Positions 27,110 to 37,952 of a DNA stretch of 64,000 nt are shown here, in pieces (the stretch's first letter is position 1; the number at the start of each line of letters is the position of its first letter). The position numbers were made by a program, and so were the translations under genes. Location: positions 4,389,001-4,453,000 of the forward strand of contig NZ_CP136336.1 in NCBI RefSeq assembly GCF_032681285.1, read 5' to 3'. This DNA is from Piscinibacter gummiphilus (lineage in GTDB: Bacteria > Pseudomonadota > Gammaproteobacteria > Burkholderiales > Burkholderiaceae_C). A model generated the notes under the pieces. The model saw only the letters and a list, made by a program, of their open reading frames with translations. It did no database searches and had not been told where the DNA came from.

Positions 27110-28459
27110 TCAGGCGCGATCGAACACCGAGGCCGGCGACACGCTGGCCTCGGCACCGATCCAGTCGTCTACCGGCTCCGGCTTGGGCAGCGCCTTCACC
27201 TGCGCAATCGCCGAGAAGCGCCACGCCAGCAGCGCGAGCAGCACGGCCGTCACGCCGGCAAAGGCCATCGCCGCCTGCAGGCCGACGGTCTGCCCGAGGT
27301 AGCCGCCCAGCAATGCGCCCGGCCCCGCGGGCATCAGCGTGAACCAGCGCATCGCACTCGTCATGCGTCCGAGCAGCGGCTCAGGCGTCACCGCCTGGCG
27401 CATCGCAAGGAAGTTGATGAAAACCAGCACCGCGCCCGCGCTGAAGAGCACCAGCATCGCCGCAAAAGCCGCCACACCCCAGCGGTTGGCCGGTGCGACC
27501 GCGAGCAGCAACCAGCCGGCGCCGCACACCGCAAAGCCGATCAGGAGACTCGGCCCCGGGCCCACACGCCGGCTGATGCGGTTGCCCAACACGCTCGCGA
27601 CGATGGTGCCTGCGCCCATGCCCACATAGCTCAGCCCGACCTGCTGTTCGCTCAAGCCGAGCGTGCGCGTGGCCACCAGGATCTGCACCACGATGGCCGC
27701 GTGATGGCACATCTGCCACAGGCCCATCGCGACCGCCAGCGACACCAGCAGCGGCGTGCCCAGCACGAAGCGCACGCCGGTCTTGAGGTCACGCCAGAAA
27801 TCGGCGTCCTGCAGCGAGCGGCGGTCTTCCTTGATTTCGATGCCGCGCAGGATCAACGCCGACAGCACCAGCAGCACCGCATCGGCCAGCAGGGCGAGCG
27901 GCGCCCCGACGAGCTTGATGAGCGCCCCGGCCACGCCTGGGCCGGCGACCTCGGCGCCCGAGGTGGCGAGCGCGTTCTTCGCATGCGCTTCCACGAGGCG
28001 ATCGCGCGTGACCACCTGCGTGAGCACGATCTGCGCGGCCGAGCCCGCCACCGTGTACACCGAGCCGATGATGAAGCCGACGACATACAGCCAGGTCATC
28101 GTCAGCCAATCGAGCCACCACGCCAGCGTGACGCTGGCCACCACCAGCGCTAGCAGGCACTCGCCGAAGGCATAGACCGGCAGCTTGCGCACGCGATCGA
28201 GCCACACGCCAGCCGGCAGCGAAAAGAGCACGAAGGGCACGATCTCCGTCGCCGTGAGCAGGCCCATCTGCATCGGCGAGGCGTGCAGCAGCACCGCCGC
28301 CGTGAGCGGCAAGGCCAGCATCGTGACCTGTCCGCCGAACGAGCTGATGAGGATCGAACTCCACAGGCGCCGATACGCGGCATCGCGCAGCAGGTCGTGC
28401 GGCGGCAGGGCGAGCCAGCGCTGCCGGTGTCTCCACAGCCTGCCCAGCCTCTTCAGCAT
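27110..28459 (-). CDS. MFS transporter, EntS/DHA3-like exporter
   Basis: 449 residues from the ATG at 28459, preceded at 8 bp by AGGAGA; an in-frame extension to 28498 is less likely. About twelve hydrophobic segments are present. The N-terminal RDAAYRRLWSSILISSFGGQVTMLALPLTA and the loop FSLPAGVWLDRVRKLP are typical of the DHA3 drug/siderophore exporter branch (EntS-like). No siderophore genes are nearby, so the substrate is unknown. It is divergent from the sensor kinase gene. Confidence 0.88.
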   Translation of the reverse strand: MLKRLGRLWRHRQRWLALPPHDLLRDAAYRRLWSSILISSFGGQVTMLALPLTAAVLLHASPMQMGLLTATEIVPFVLFSLPAGVWLDRVRKLPVYAFGECLLALVVASVTLAWWLDWLTMTWLYVVGFIIGSVYTVAGSAAQIVLTQVVTRDRLVEAHAKNALATSGAEVAGPGVAGALIKLVGAPLALLADAVLLVLSALILRGIEIKEDRRSLQDADFWRDLKTGVRFVLGTPLLVSLAVAMGLWQMCHHAAIVVQILVATRTLGLSEQQVGLSYVGMGAGTIVASVLGNRISRRVGPGPSLLIGFAVCGAGWLLLAVAPANRWGVAAFAAMLVLFSAGAVLVFINFLAMRQAVTPEPLLGRMTSAMRWFTLMPAGPGALLGGYLGQTVGLQAAMAFAGVTAVLLALLAWRFSAIAQVKALPKPEPVDDWIGAEASVSPASVFDRA

Positions 28460-28597
28460 CGAACGTCTCCTCGTTTTTCTGGTGTGTGCGTGTGGCAAGC
28501 GTCACACGTTGCCGACAAGGGAATGTGCATGCTGGCGAAGACCTGCGACAGACTAGGGATTCGGCAGCGGGCCGCTCGCCATCCGAAAGCCCCTCGT

Positions 28598-28603
28598 TAA
28601 GAT
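28598..28603 (+). promoter_or_regulatory. Candidate -10 element (TAAGAT) for the receiver-GAF-kinase gene
   Basis: TAAGAT within CGTTAAGATGCCC, 47 bp before the ATG. It resembles the element at 15472. A CGTGTG/CACACG dyad lies about 90 bp upstream in the same spacer. Confidence 0.35.
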
Positions 28604-28650
28604 GCCCGGCCCCCGCGTGCTGAACACCCGGGTCGCCAAGGAACCCTCAC

Positions 28651-30231
28651 ATGCACATCCTGCACCTCGAGGACGATGCCCTGGACGCCGACCTCGTTCA
28701 CCGCGAAGTCGCCCGGCATGAAGCCAGCACCGTCTGGACCACCGTCGACTCGGCCGAGGCCTTTCACGACGCGATGAAGCGCACACGCTTCGACGCCATC
28801 CTCTCCGACAACCGCGTGCCCGGCATCGACGGCCTGCAAGCCCTTCAGGAGGCGCGCGCGCAGCGGCCCGGCATGCCCTTCGTCTTCGTGAGCGGCAACA
28901 CCGACCCGCACTGGGCCGAGCACTGCCTGGTCTCGGGCGCCACCGACTACGTGCCCAAGACGCAGCTGTGGCGCATGCCTTCAGCGCTGCAGCGCATCCG
29001 CAACTCGCGCGAGAGCGAGCGGCTGACCTGGCTCACGCGTGCGCGTGCGGTGCTCGTCGATGCGGTGAAGCAGCTGTCGCTGGCCCGCAGTGTCGAGGGC
29101 ATCGTCGAGATCGTGCGCCACGCCGCACGCCAGATCAACCAGGCCGATGGCGCCACCTTCGTGCTGCGCGATGGCGACCTGTGCCACTACGTCGACGAAG
29201 ACGCGATCGCGCCGATGTGGAAGGGCCTCAAGTTCCCGATGGAGACCTGCATCAGCGGCTGGGCGATGCTCAACCGGGAGGCGGCCGTCATTCCCGACAT
29301 CTACGTCGACCCGCGCATTCCGCACGACGCCTACCGGCCCACCTTCGTGAAGAGCCTGGTGATGGTGCCCATCCGCGGCGAGGCGCCGATCGGCGCGATC
29401 GGCAACTACTGGGCCACGGCCCACGAAGCGACCCCCGACGAGGTGGAGCTGATCCAGGCGCTGGCCGATTCGACCTCGCTGGCCTTCGAGAACGTGGCGC
29501 TGCTGCAGGGCCTGGAAACACGCGTGCAGCGGCGCACGGCGGAGCTGGAAGATGCCAACCGCGAACTCGAGGCGTTCTCGTTCTCGGTCTCCCACGACCT
29601 GCGTGCCCCCTTGCGCGCCATGATGGGCTACAGCGACCTGCTGTCCCAGGTGAGCCCGCCGCTCGAAGGCGAAGCCCTCACCTTCCTCCAGCACATCCGC
29701 CAGTCGGCACGCCGCATGAACACGCTGATCGACGACATGCTGAGCCTGTCGAAACTCACGCGTGCGGAAGTGCGCAAGCGGCCGGTGTCGATCGGCACCA
29801 TGGCGGGCAAGGTCCTGGCCAGCCTGCGCGACACGGCGCCCGCGCGACAGGTGCGCACCGTCGTCGACGAATCGCTCGTGGCCGAAGCCGACGCCGGGCT
29901 GCTGCGGCTGATCCTCGAGAATCTGTTGTCGAACGCCTGGAAATACACCGGCAAACGCGACGACGCGGTGATCGAGTTCTTCGCCGAACCGCAAGCCGAC
30001 GGCCGGCTGGCCTACTGCGTGCGCGACAACGGCGCGGGGTTCGACATGGCCTATGCGCAGCGGCTCTTCGAGCCCTTCCGCCGCATGCACACCGAGGCGG
30101 ACTTCCCCGGCACTGGAGTCGGCCTCGCGATCGTGCAGCGGGCCGTCCGCAAGCACGGCGGAGAGCTGTGGGCCGAGGCCGCGAAGAACCGCGGCGCGAC
30201 CTTCCGCTTCACGCTGCCACCCGCGGCCTGA
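28651..30231 (+). CDS. Receiver-GAF-histidine kinase
   Basis: 526 residues. An N-terminal receiver domain (about 1-115) has acidic pair EDD, phospho-acceptor Asp53 in LSDNR, and Lys in YVPK. A GAF domain (about 135-285) follows. HisKA has FSVSHDLRAPLR (His314), and the HATPase domain has NLLSNAWKYTG (N box), DNGAGFDM (G1) and GTGVGLAI (G2). The receiver precedes the kinase, so an upstream kinase may control this one. The GAF domain resembles those in bacteriophytochrome-linked kinases, but no bilin Cys is obvious. No partner regulator is adjacent. It is soluble, as there is no membrane segment. Confidence 0.9.
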   Translation: MHILHLEDDALDADLVHREVARHEASTVWTTVDSAEAFHDAMKRTRFDAILSDNRVPGIDGLQALQEARAQRPGMPFVFVSGNTDPHWAEHCLVSGATDYVPKTQLWRMPSALQRIRNSRESERLTWLTRARAVLVDAVKQLSLARSVEGIVEIVRHAARQINQADGATFVLRDGDLCHYVDEDAIAPMWKGLKFPMETCISGWAMLNREAAVIPDIYVDPRIPHDAYRPTFVKSLVMVPIRGEAPIGAIGNYWATAHEATPDEVELIQALADSTSLAFENVALLQGLETRVQRRTAELEDANRELEAFSFSVSHDLRAPLRAMMGYSDLLSQVSPPLEGEALTFLQHIRQSARRMNTLIDDMLSLSKLTRAEVRKRPVSIGTMAGKVLASLRDTAPARQVRTVVDESLVAEADAGLLRLILENLLSNAWKYTGKRDDAVIEFFAEPQADGRLAYCVRDNGAGFDMAYAQRLFEPFRRMHTEADFPGTGVGLAIVQRAVRKHGGELWAEAAKNRGATFRFTLPPAA

Positions 30232-30249
30232 GACCGCAGCGCACGCCGC

Positions 30250-31479
30250 TCAGCTGCGGTAGTCGGCGTTGATCTTGACGTAGTCGTAGCTGAGGTCGCA
30301 GGTCCACACCGTGGCCTGTGCCCCGCCGCGCTTCAGGTCGACCCTCACGGTGATCTCGGCCTGCTTCATCACACGCGCGCCGTCGGCTTCCTGGTAGCTC
30401 GGCTTGCGCCCGCCACTCGTCACCACGTGCACGTCGTCGAGGAAGAGTTCGATGCGCGACTGGTCGAGGTCGGCGATGCCGGCGTAGCCCACGGCCGCGA
30501 GGATGCGGCCGAGGTTGGGGTCGCTCGCGAAGAAGGCGGTCTTGACCAGCGGCGAATGCGCGATGGCGTAGGCCACCTGCTTGCACTCGGCCTCGGTCTT
30601 GCCACCGTCGACCTGCACGGTGATGAACTTGGTGGCGCCCTCGCCGTCGCGCACGATGGCCTGCGCCAGCTCGGTGGCCACGGCGAACACGGCGTCGCGC
30701 AGGAGCGCACCGTCGCCGCTGTCGAGCTGGGTGATGGGCGCGTTGCCCGCCGCACCCGTGGCGACGACCACGAACGAATCGTTGGTGGAGGTGTCGCCGT
30801 CGATCGTGATGCGGTTGAACGAACGGTCGGCGGCCTGTTGCGTGAGGCCCTGCATCAGCCCTGGCGCGATGGCCGCGTCGGTGGCGAGGAAGCTCAACAT
30901 CGTCGCCATGTTGGGCCGGATCATGCCGGCGCCCTTGCTGATGCCGGTGATGGTGACCGTCTTGCCGCCGATCGTGACGCGGCGCGACGCGGCCTTGGGC
31001 AGCGTGTCGGTGGTCATGATGCCTTCGGCTGCGGTCGCCCAGTTGTCTTCCTTCAGGTCGGCGATGGCGGCGGGCAGCCCGGCCTCGATGCGGTCGACCG
31101 GCAGCGGCTCCATGATCACGCCGGTGGAGAACGGCAGCACCTGCTCGGGCACGAGCTTCAGCTGCTTCGCCAGTGCCACGCAGGTGGCGCGCGCGCGGGC
31201 CAGGCCGTCTTCGCCGGTGCCGGCGTTGGCGTTGCCGGTGTTGATGACCATCGCCTGCACCGCCGAGCCGCCCGCCAGGTGCTGGCGGCACAGCTGCACA
31301 GGGGCTGCGCAATAGCGGTTGGTGGTGAACACACCCGCCGCCTGGGAGCCTTCGGCCAGCGTGATGACGGTCAGGTCGCGGCGATTCGCCTTGCGCACAC
31401 CCGCCATCGCGATGCCCAGCTTGACGCCGGAAACGGGGAAAAGCGCCTTGGGGTCAGGCGCGTTCAGGTTCACAGGCAT
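30250..31479 (-). CDS. argJ: Bifunctional ornithine acetyltransferase/N-acetylglutamate synthase
   Basis: 409 residues. ArgJ is made as one chain that cuts itself before the Thr of PNMATML; that site is intact in [15 protein letters not shown]. Other conserved parts are [12 protein letters not shown] and NTGNANAGTG. It transfers acetyl from N-acetylornithine to glutamate and may also use acetyl-CoA, in arginine synthesis. argB lies about 25 kb away. It converges on the kinase gene with an 18-bp gap and is downstream of secA. Confidence 0.96.
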   Translation of the reverse strand: MPVNLNAPDPKALFPVSGVKLGIAMAGVRKANRRDLTVITLAEGSQAAGVFTTNRYCAAPVQLCRQHLAGGSAVQAMVINTGNANAGTGEDGLARARATCVALAKQLKLVPEQVLPFSTGVIMEPLPVDRIEAGLPAAIADLKEDNWATAAEGIMTTDTLPKAASRRVTIGGKTVTITGISKGAGMIRPNMATMLSFLATDAAIAPGLMQGLTQQAADRSFNRITIDGDTSTNDSFVVVATGAAGNAPITQLDSGDGALLRDAVFAVATELAQAIVRDGEGATKFITVQVDGGKTEAECKQVAYAIAHSPLVKTAFFASDPNLGRILAAVGYAGIADLDQSRIELFLDDVHVVTSGGRKPSYQEADGARVMKQAEITVRVDLKRGGAQATVWTCDLSYDYVKINADYRS

Positions 31480-31509
31480 GGAAGGCTCCTGATCGAGGGG
31501 CCGAGAAAC

Positions 31510-34260
<2,751 letters not shown>

Positions 34261-34342
34261 GCAGCGTCAGGGGATTGGAGCGAGGGATTGCGAGGCCCGG
34301 ACGCACGCGCGCGCAGAGCCCGCGCGGCGCGGGAAAAGCCGC

Positions 34343-34348
34343 GAATCT
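34343..34348 (-). promoter_or_regulatory. Candidate -10 element (TAAGAT) for secA
   Basis: TAAGAT on the minus strand (in GTGTAAGATTCG), about 80 bp before the secA ATG, in the 118-bp gap between the M23 peptidase stop and secA. Confidence 0.35.
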
Positions 34349-34378
34349 TACACCGCGGGTCTGGCGGCGCCGGGTGGG

Positions 34379-35359
34379 TCAGCGGGGTGACTGCGCTGCG
34401 GCAGGGGCCGTAGCGGCCGTGGTGCGCGGCAAGGCGGCGGGGGCCTTGCCGGAGAGGAACTTCGCCGGGTTTTGCAGCACGCCTTCCACGCTCACTTCGA
34501 AGTGCAGATGCGGCCCGGTCGACCGCCCGGTGGTGCCGACTTGCGCCACGACCTGGCCGCGTTTGACCAGGTCGCCCGGCTTCACGAGGATCTTGGAGGT
34601 GTGGGCGTAGCGGGTCGCCAGGCCGTTGCCGTGGTCGATCTCGAGCAGGTTGCCGTAGGCCGGGTGGAAGTCGGTCGAGCGCACCACGCCCCCAGCGGCA
34701 GCCATGATGGGCGTACCCACGTCGGCGGGGAAATCCAGGCCGGTGTGCAGCGCCGGCCGGCCCGAGAACGGATCGGAGCGGAAGCCGAAGCCGGAGCCCA
34801 CGACACCGTTGACCGGCGGGCTGTTGGGCACCATCAGCGCTTCGAGGCGCTTTTCGAACAGGCGCGACTCGATCATCGTGAAAAGGTCGGCGCTCTGTTC
34901 GGCCGACTCGTCGAGCGAGTCCATCATGCCGTTGAGCTGCTCCAGCGACGGCTTGCGGGCCGGCACGAACGGGCCGCCCTGGCCACCGCGTCGAAGGGCC
35001 GGCGCGATCTGCTTGAGTTCGTCAGGTTTCACACCGGCCAGGCCCGAGACCCGCTCGCCGATGGCTTCGAGCTTGATGAGCTTGGCCTGCATCTCGCCCA
35101 CCTTCTGTGCCATCGCATCGAGGTTCTCGCGCATGAAGCGGTCGCGCTGGGCGAACTCGTCGCGCACGACGAGGCGCACGATCTGGCTCACCACCGGCCA
35201 GCCCTCGCGGGCGGCCTTGAGGAAGATGACGTGGTAGATGGTGCCCGACAAGGCGAGGATCCCGATCAGGAATCCGATTGCGAGGGCGATCAGCTGCAGC
35301 CGGTTGAAGTGCAGGACGCGCGTGCGCGCCATGCTTCCGTGGGTGATCATGATCTGCAT
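34379..35359 (-). CDS. M23 family metallopeptidase (LytM domain), membrane-anchored
   Basis: 326 residues from the ATG at 35359, preceded by AAGGAG 8 bp away; the frame is open to 35431 but this start is clearly better. One N-terminal membrane segment (LIALAIGFLIGILAL) is followed by a region with coiled-coil character (VGEMQAKLIKLEAIGERV). The C-terminal LytM domain has zinc ligands in HTGLDFPAD and HLHFEV, and the DHGNGLATRYAHTSKI segment. All ligands are present, so it may cut peptidoglycan peptides in the periplasm. It is divergent from dciA with a 16-bp gap. Confidence 0.92.
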   Translation of the reverse strand: MQIMITHGSMARTRVLHFNRLQLIALAIGFLIGILALSGTIYHVIFLKAAREGWPVVSQIVRLVVRDEFAQRDRFMRENLDAMAQKVGEMQAKLIKLEAIGERVSGLAGVKPDELKQIAPALRRGGQGGPFVPARKPSLEQLNGMMDSLDESAEQSADLFTMIESRLFEKRLEALMVPNSPPVNGVVGSGFGFRSDPFSGRPALHTGLDFPADVGTPIMAAAGGVVRSTDFHPAYGNLLEIDHGNGLATRYAHTSKILVKPGDLVKRGQVVAQVGTTGRSTGPHLHFEVSVEGVLQNPAKFLSGKAPAALPRTTAATAPAAAQSPR

Positions 35360-35375
35360 CGCTAAACTCCTTGCG

Positions 35376-35693
35376 GTGAACCCGAAGCAACCCCCGGTCA
35401 CCCCCAACGCCATGCGCATGCAGGAAGCCATGGCCTCGAGCCCCCCTCTTGCGCGCCTGCAACAGCTGATGCGGGAATCGAACGACCGCTTCGACGCTGT
35501 GCGCCCTGTCTTGCCGGCGGCTCTGGCCGCTCATGTGAAACCCGGACCCGTGGATGGCGACGGGTGGTCGTTGCTGGCGGCGAACGCCGCCGTGGCAGCC
35601 AAGCTGCGCCAGCTTCAACCTCGGCTCGAGGATGCACTCAAGCAGCGGGGATGGCAGGTTACTTCAATCAGGATCAAGGTTCAATCGGCGTAG
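35376..35693 (+). CDS. DciA/DUF721 family protein
   Basis: About 105 residues from a GTG at 35376; an ATG at 35412 (MRMQEAM) is an equally possible start, as neither has a clear ribosome binding site. The body (PPLARLQQLMRESNDRFDAVRPVLPAAL, then NAAVAAKLRQLQPRLEDAL and WQVTSIRIKVQ) matches the DUF721 family as found beside secA in betaproteobacteria. DciA proteins help load the replicative helicase DnaB in bacteria that lack DnaC. The assignment as functional DciA is by family and position. Confidence 0.75.
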   Translation: MNPKQPPVTPNAMRMQEAMASSPPLARLQQLMRESNDRFDAVRPVLPAALAAHVKPGPVDGDGWSLLAANAAVAAKLRQLQPRLEDALKQRGWQVTSIRIKVQSA

Positions 35694-35711
35694 GGCCAGC
35701 CAAACGCCGAG

Positions 35712-35730
35712 CTGATACGAGACGTATCAG
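35712..35730. terminator. Hairpin between dciA and tRNA-Thr
   Basis: Perfect 8-bp repeat CTGATACG / CGTATCAG with a 3-nt loop, 18 bp after the dciA-family stop and 26 bp past the tRNA 3' end on the other strand. There is no long T-run on either side; it is a candidate shared terminator. Confidence 0.4.
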
Positions 35731-35756
35731 TCCCTCTGAGAAGAACTCGAAAGAGG

Positions 35757-35832
35757 TGGTGCCCCCGACAGGATTCGAACCCGTGACCTTCGGTTTACAA
35801 AACCGCTGCTCTACCAGCTGAGCTACAAGGGC
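35757..35832 (-). tRNA. tRNA-Thr (anticodon TGT)
   Basis: 76 nt including an encoded CCA end. The acceptor arm GCCCTTG pairs with CGGGGGC with two G-U pairs. The D arm is GCTCAGCTGGTAGAGC, the T arm is ACGGGTTCGAATCCTGT, and the anticodon loop is TTTGTAA with anticodon TGT, reading ACA (and other ACN) threonine codons. It is transcribed toward the dciA gene. Confidence 0.95.
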
Positions 35833-35879
35833 AAACGCGAAACGCGTGGCGATTCTAGGACTTGCGCCCGTTACGACGG

Positions 35880-36407
35880 TTACTTGATGCGCTTGAGTGC
35901 GGGCCTTCCGCCGGTGGGCGGCTCGGGAGGCTCGCCGTCATCGGTGGGCTTGCTGGATGCTGCTTCCGTCGTCGGCAGAGCATCCCCCGTGGCGAGACGC
36001 AAACCACCGGGCTGCGTCGGCCGCTCGGGGACAAGCGCCGGCTCGGGGGACGTCACCGTGGCAGGCTCGCTGGGGACCGGGAAGGCCATGCCCTGGCCGT
36101 TCTCGCGTGCATAGATGGCGATCACGTGGTCCACCGGCACGGCGATGTCGCGCGATGCGCCACCGAAACGTGCCTTGAACTCGATCAGCTCGTTGCCGAG
36201 CTTAAGCGAGGTGGTGGCCTCGAACCCGACATTGAGCACGATCTCGTTGTTCTTCACGTACTCCATCGGCACCTGCACGCTGGCGTCGACGTACACCGCC
36301 AGATACGGCGTGAAGCCGTTGTCGGTGCACCAGTCGTGCAACGCCCGGATCAGGTACGGCCGGGTGGACGTTCCCGCGTTGCCAGGCGTGGTCGGGATCA
36401 GGCTCAT
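35880..36407 (-). CDS. sspB: ClpXP protease specificity-enhancing factor SspB
   Basis: 175 residues. The N-terminal domain (TRPYLIRALHDWCTDNGFTPYLAVYVD, NEIVLNVGFEATTSLKLGNELIEFKARFGG) binds the ssrA tag. A low-complexity Pro/Glu/Thr-rich tail ends in GGRPALKRIK, the short peptide that docks on ClpX. It delivers ssrA-tagged proteins to ClpXP. The gene follows sspA with a 10-bp gap on the minus strand, the normal sspA-sspB order. Confidence 0.95.
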   Translation of the reverse strand: MSLIPTTPGNAGTSTRPYLIRALHDWCTDNGFTPYLAVYVDASVQVPMEYVKNNEIVLNVGFEATTSLKLGNELIEFKARFGGASRDIAVPVDHVIAIYARENGQGMAFPVPSEPATVTSPEPALVPERPTQPGGLRLATGDALPTTEAASSKPTDDGEPPEPPTGGRPALKRIK

Positions 36408-36417
36408 GCGAATGCGC

Positions 36418-37035
36418 TTACTTGCGCATCACCTTTTCGGAAGGCGTCAGCGCCTCGATGTAGGCCGGGCGCGAGAAGATGCGCTCGGCGTACTTGAGCA
36501 GCGGCACGGCGTTCTTCGACATGTCGATGCCGTAGTAGTCAAGGCGCCACAGCAGCGGGGCGATGGCCACATCGAGCATCGAGAAGTCGTCGCCCAGCAT
36601 GAACTTGTTCTTCAGGAAGATCGGCGCCAGCTGCGTGAGGCGGTCGCGGATCTGCGAGCGGGCCTTCTCGAGCTGCTTGTCGTTGGGCTTGGCGCCGGTG
36701 CTGCGGCCTTCGAGCACGTTGACGTGGGCGAAGAGTTCCTTCTCGAAGTTGAGCAGGAACAGGCGCACGCGCGCGCGTGCCACCGGGTCACCCGGCATCA
36801 GCTGCGGGTGCGGGAAGCGCTCGTCGATGTACTCGTTGATGATGTGCGACTCGTACAGGATGAGGTCGCGCTCCACCAGGATGGGCACCTCGTTGTACGG
36901 GTTCATCAACGCGATGTCTTCGGGCTTGGCGAAGAGGTCGACGTCGCGGATCTCGAAGTCCATGCCCTTCTCGAACAGGACGAAGCGGCAACGGTGCGAG
37001 TAGGGGCAGGTGGTTCCGGAGTAAAGCACCATCAT
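36418..37035 (-). CDS. sspA: Stringent starvation protein A (SspA, GST fold)
   Basis: 205 residues. A thioredoxin-like GST N-domain (MVLYSGTTCPYSHRCRFVLFEKGMDFEI, NPYNEVPILVERDLILYESHIINEYIDE) and an all-helical C-domain are present. SspA binds RNA polymerase and alters promoter choice under stress; it is not a working glutathione transferase. AAGGAG sits 8 bp before the first of two adjacent ATG codons. It is upstream of sspB and downstream of the pet genes on the same strand. Confidence 0.95.
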   Translation of the reverse strand: MMVLYSGTTCPYSHRCRFVLFEKGMDFEIRDVDLFAKPEDIALMNPYNEVPILVERDLILYESHIINEYIDERFPHPQLMPGDPVARARVRLFLLNFEKELFAHVNVLEGRSTGAKPNDKQLEKARSQIRDRLTQLAPIFLKNKFMLGDDFSMLDVAIAPLLWRLDYYGIDMSKNAVPLLKYAERIFSRPAYIEALTPSEKVMRK

Positions 37036-37155
37036 GATGGCGGCTCCTTTGAGCTAGAGGTCTTGCAAAACACAAACGGAGTGGGCGGGCCAGGGTGGCA
37101 GCGCTCCACTCCGCAGACGGTCAGCGGCCGGGACATCCGGCCGCCTCGCATTCGC

Positions 37156-37926
37156 TTATTTCACGTCTTTCCAGAAGGCGGCGTTCAGACGCCAGGCAAT
37201 GAACGTGAAGAGGGCCAGGAAAAGCAGCACGAAGACACCGAGCTTGACGCGGTCGTGCTGGGCGGGTTCGCCCATCCATTGGAGGAAGGCCACGAGGTCG
37301 CCCACGGCTTCGTCGTAGTCGTTCTGGCTCAGCGTGCCCGGGGTGAGCTGGGTGTAGCCCACGAAACGGTGCACGGTCTTGCCTTCGTGGTGCGGGTCCT
37401 TTTCCTCGACGTACTTCGGCGCACGCTGGCCCTGCAGTTCCCACAGCACGTGGGGCATGCCCACGCTCGGGAAAGCCAGGTTGTTCCAGCCGGTGGCCTT
37501 GGTGTCGTCGCGGTAGTAGCTGCGCAGGTAGGTGTAGAGGTAGTCGGCACCCGAGCCCTTGCCGATGTCGGCGCGCGAGCGTGCGATCACGGTGAGGTCG
37601 GGTGGCATGCCGCCAAACCATTCCTTGGCCTGCTTCGGATCCAGCGAAGTCTTCATGGTGTCGCCGACCTTGTCGGTGGCGAACATGAGGTTCTTCTTGA
37701 TCTGGTCTTCCGACAGGCCGATGTCGCGCAGACGGTTGTAGCGCATGAACGAAGCCGAGTGGCAGTTCAGGCAGTAGTTGACGAAGAGCTTGGCGCCGTT
37801 TTGCAGCGACGCCACGTCGGTCGTCTTGGCGACGGGGAAACGGTCCCAGGCGATGCCACCTTCGGCCGCCACGGCGCCCGCGGTGAAGCCGAACGACGCC
37901 AACAGGATGAGGAGGAGTTTCTTCAT
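37156..37926 (-). CDS. petC: Cytochrome c1 of the bc1 complex
   Basis: 256 residues. A signal peptide ends near VAA-EGGIAWDRFP. The single heme c site is CLNCH in NYCLNCHSASFMRYN. The C-terminal anchor is VKLGVFVLLFLALFTFIAWRL. It takes electrons from the Rieske protein and gives them to soluble cytochrome c. It is third in petA-petB-petC on the minus strand, 26 bp after petB. Confidence 0.96.
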   Translation of the reverse strand: MKKLLLILLASFGFTAGAVAAEGGIAWDRFPVAKTTDVASLQNGAKLFVNYCLNCHSASFMRYNRLRDIGLSEDQIKKNLMFATDKVGDTMKTSLDPKQAKEWFGGMPPDLTVIARSRADIGKGSGADYLYTYLRSYYRDDTKATGWNNLAFPSVGMPHVLWELQGQRAPKYVEEKDPHHEGKTVHRFVGYTQLTPGTLSQNDYDEAVGDLVAFLQWMGEPAQHDRVKLGVFVLLFLALFTFIAWRLNAAFWKDVK

Positions 37927-37952
37927 GGTGTGTGATTCCGGCTTGCGTCTCG

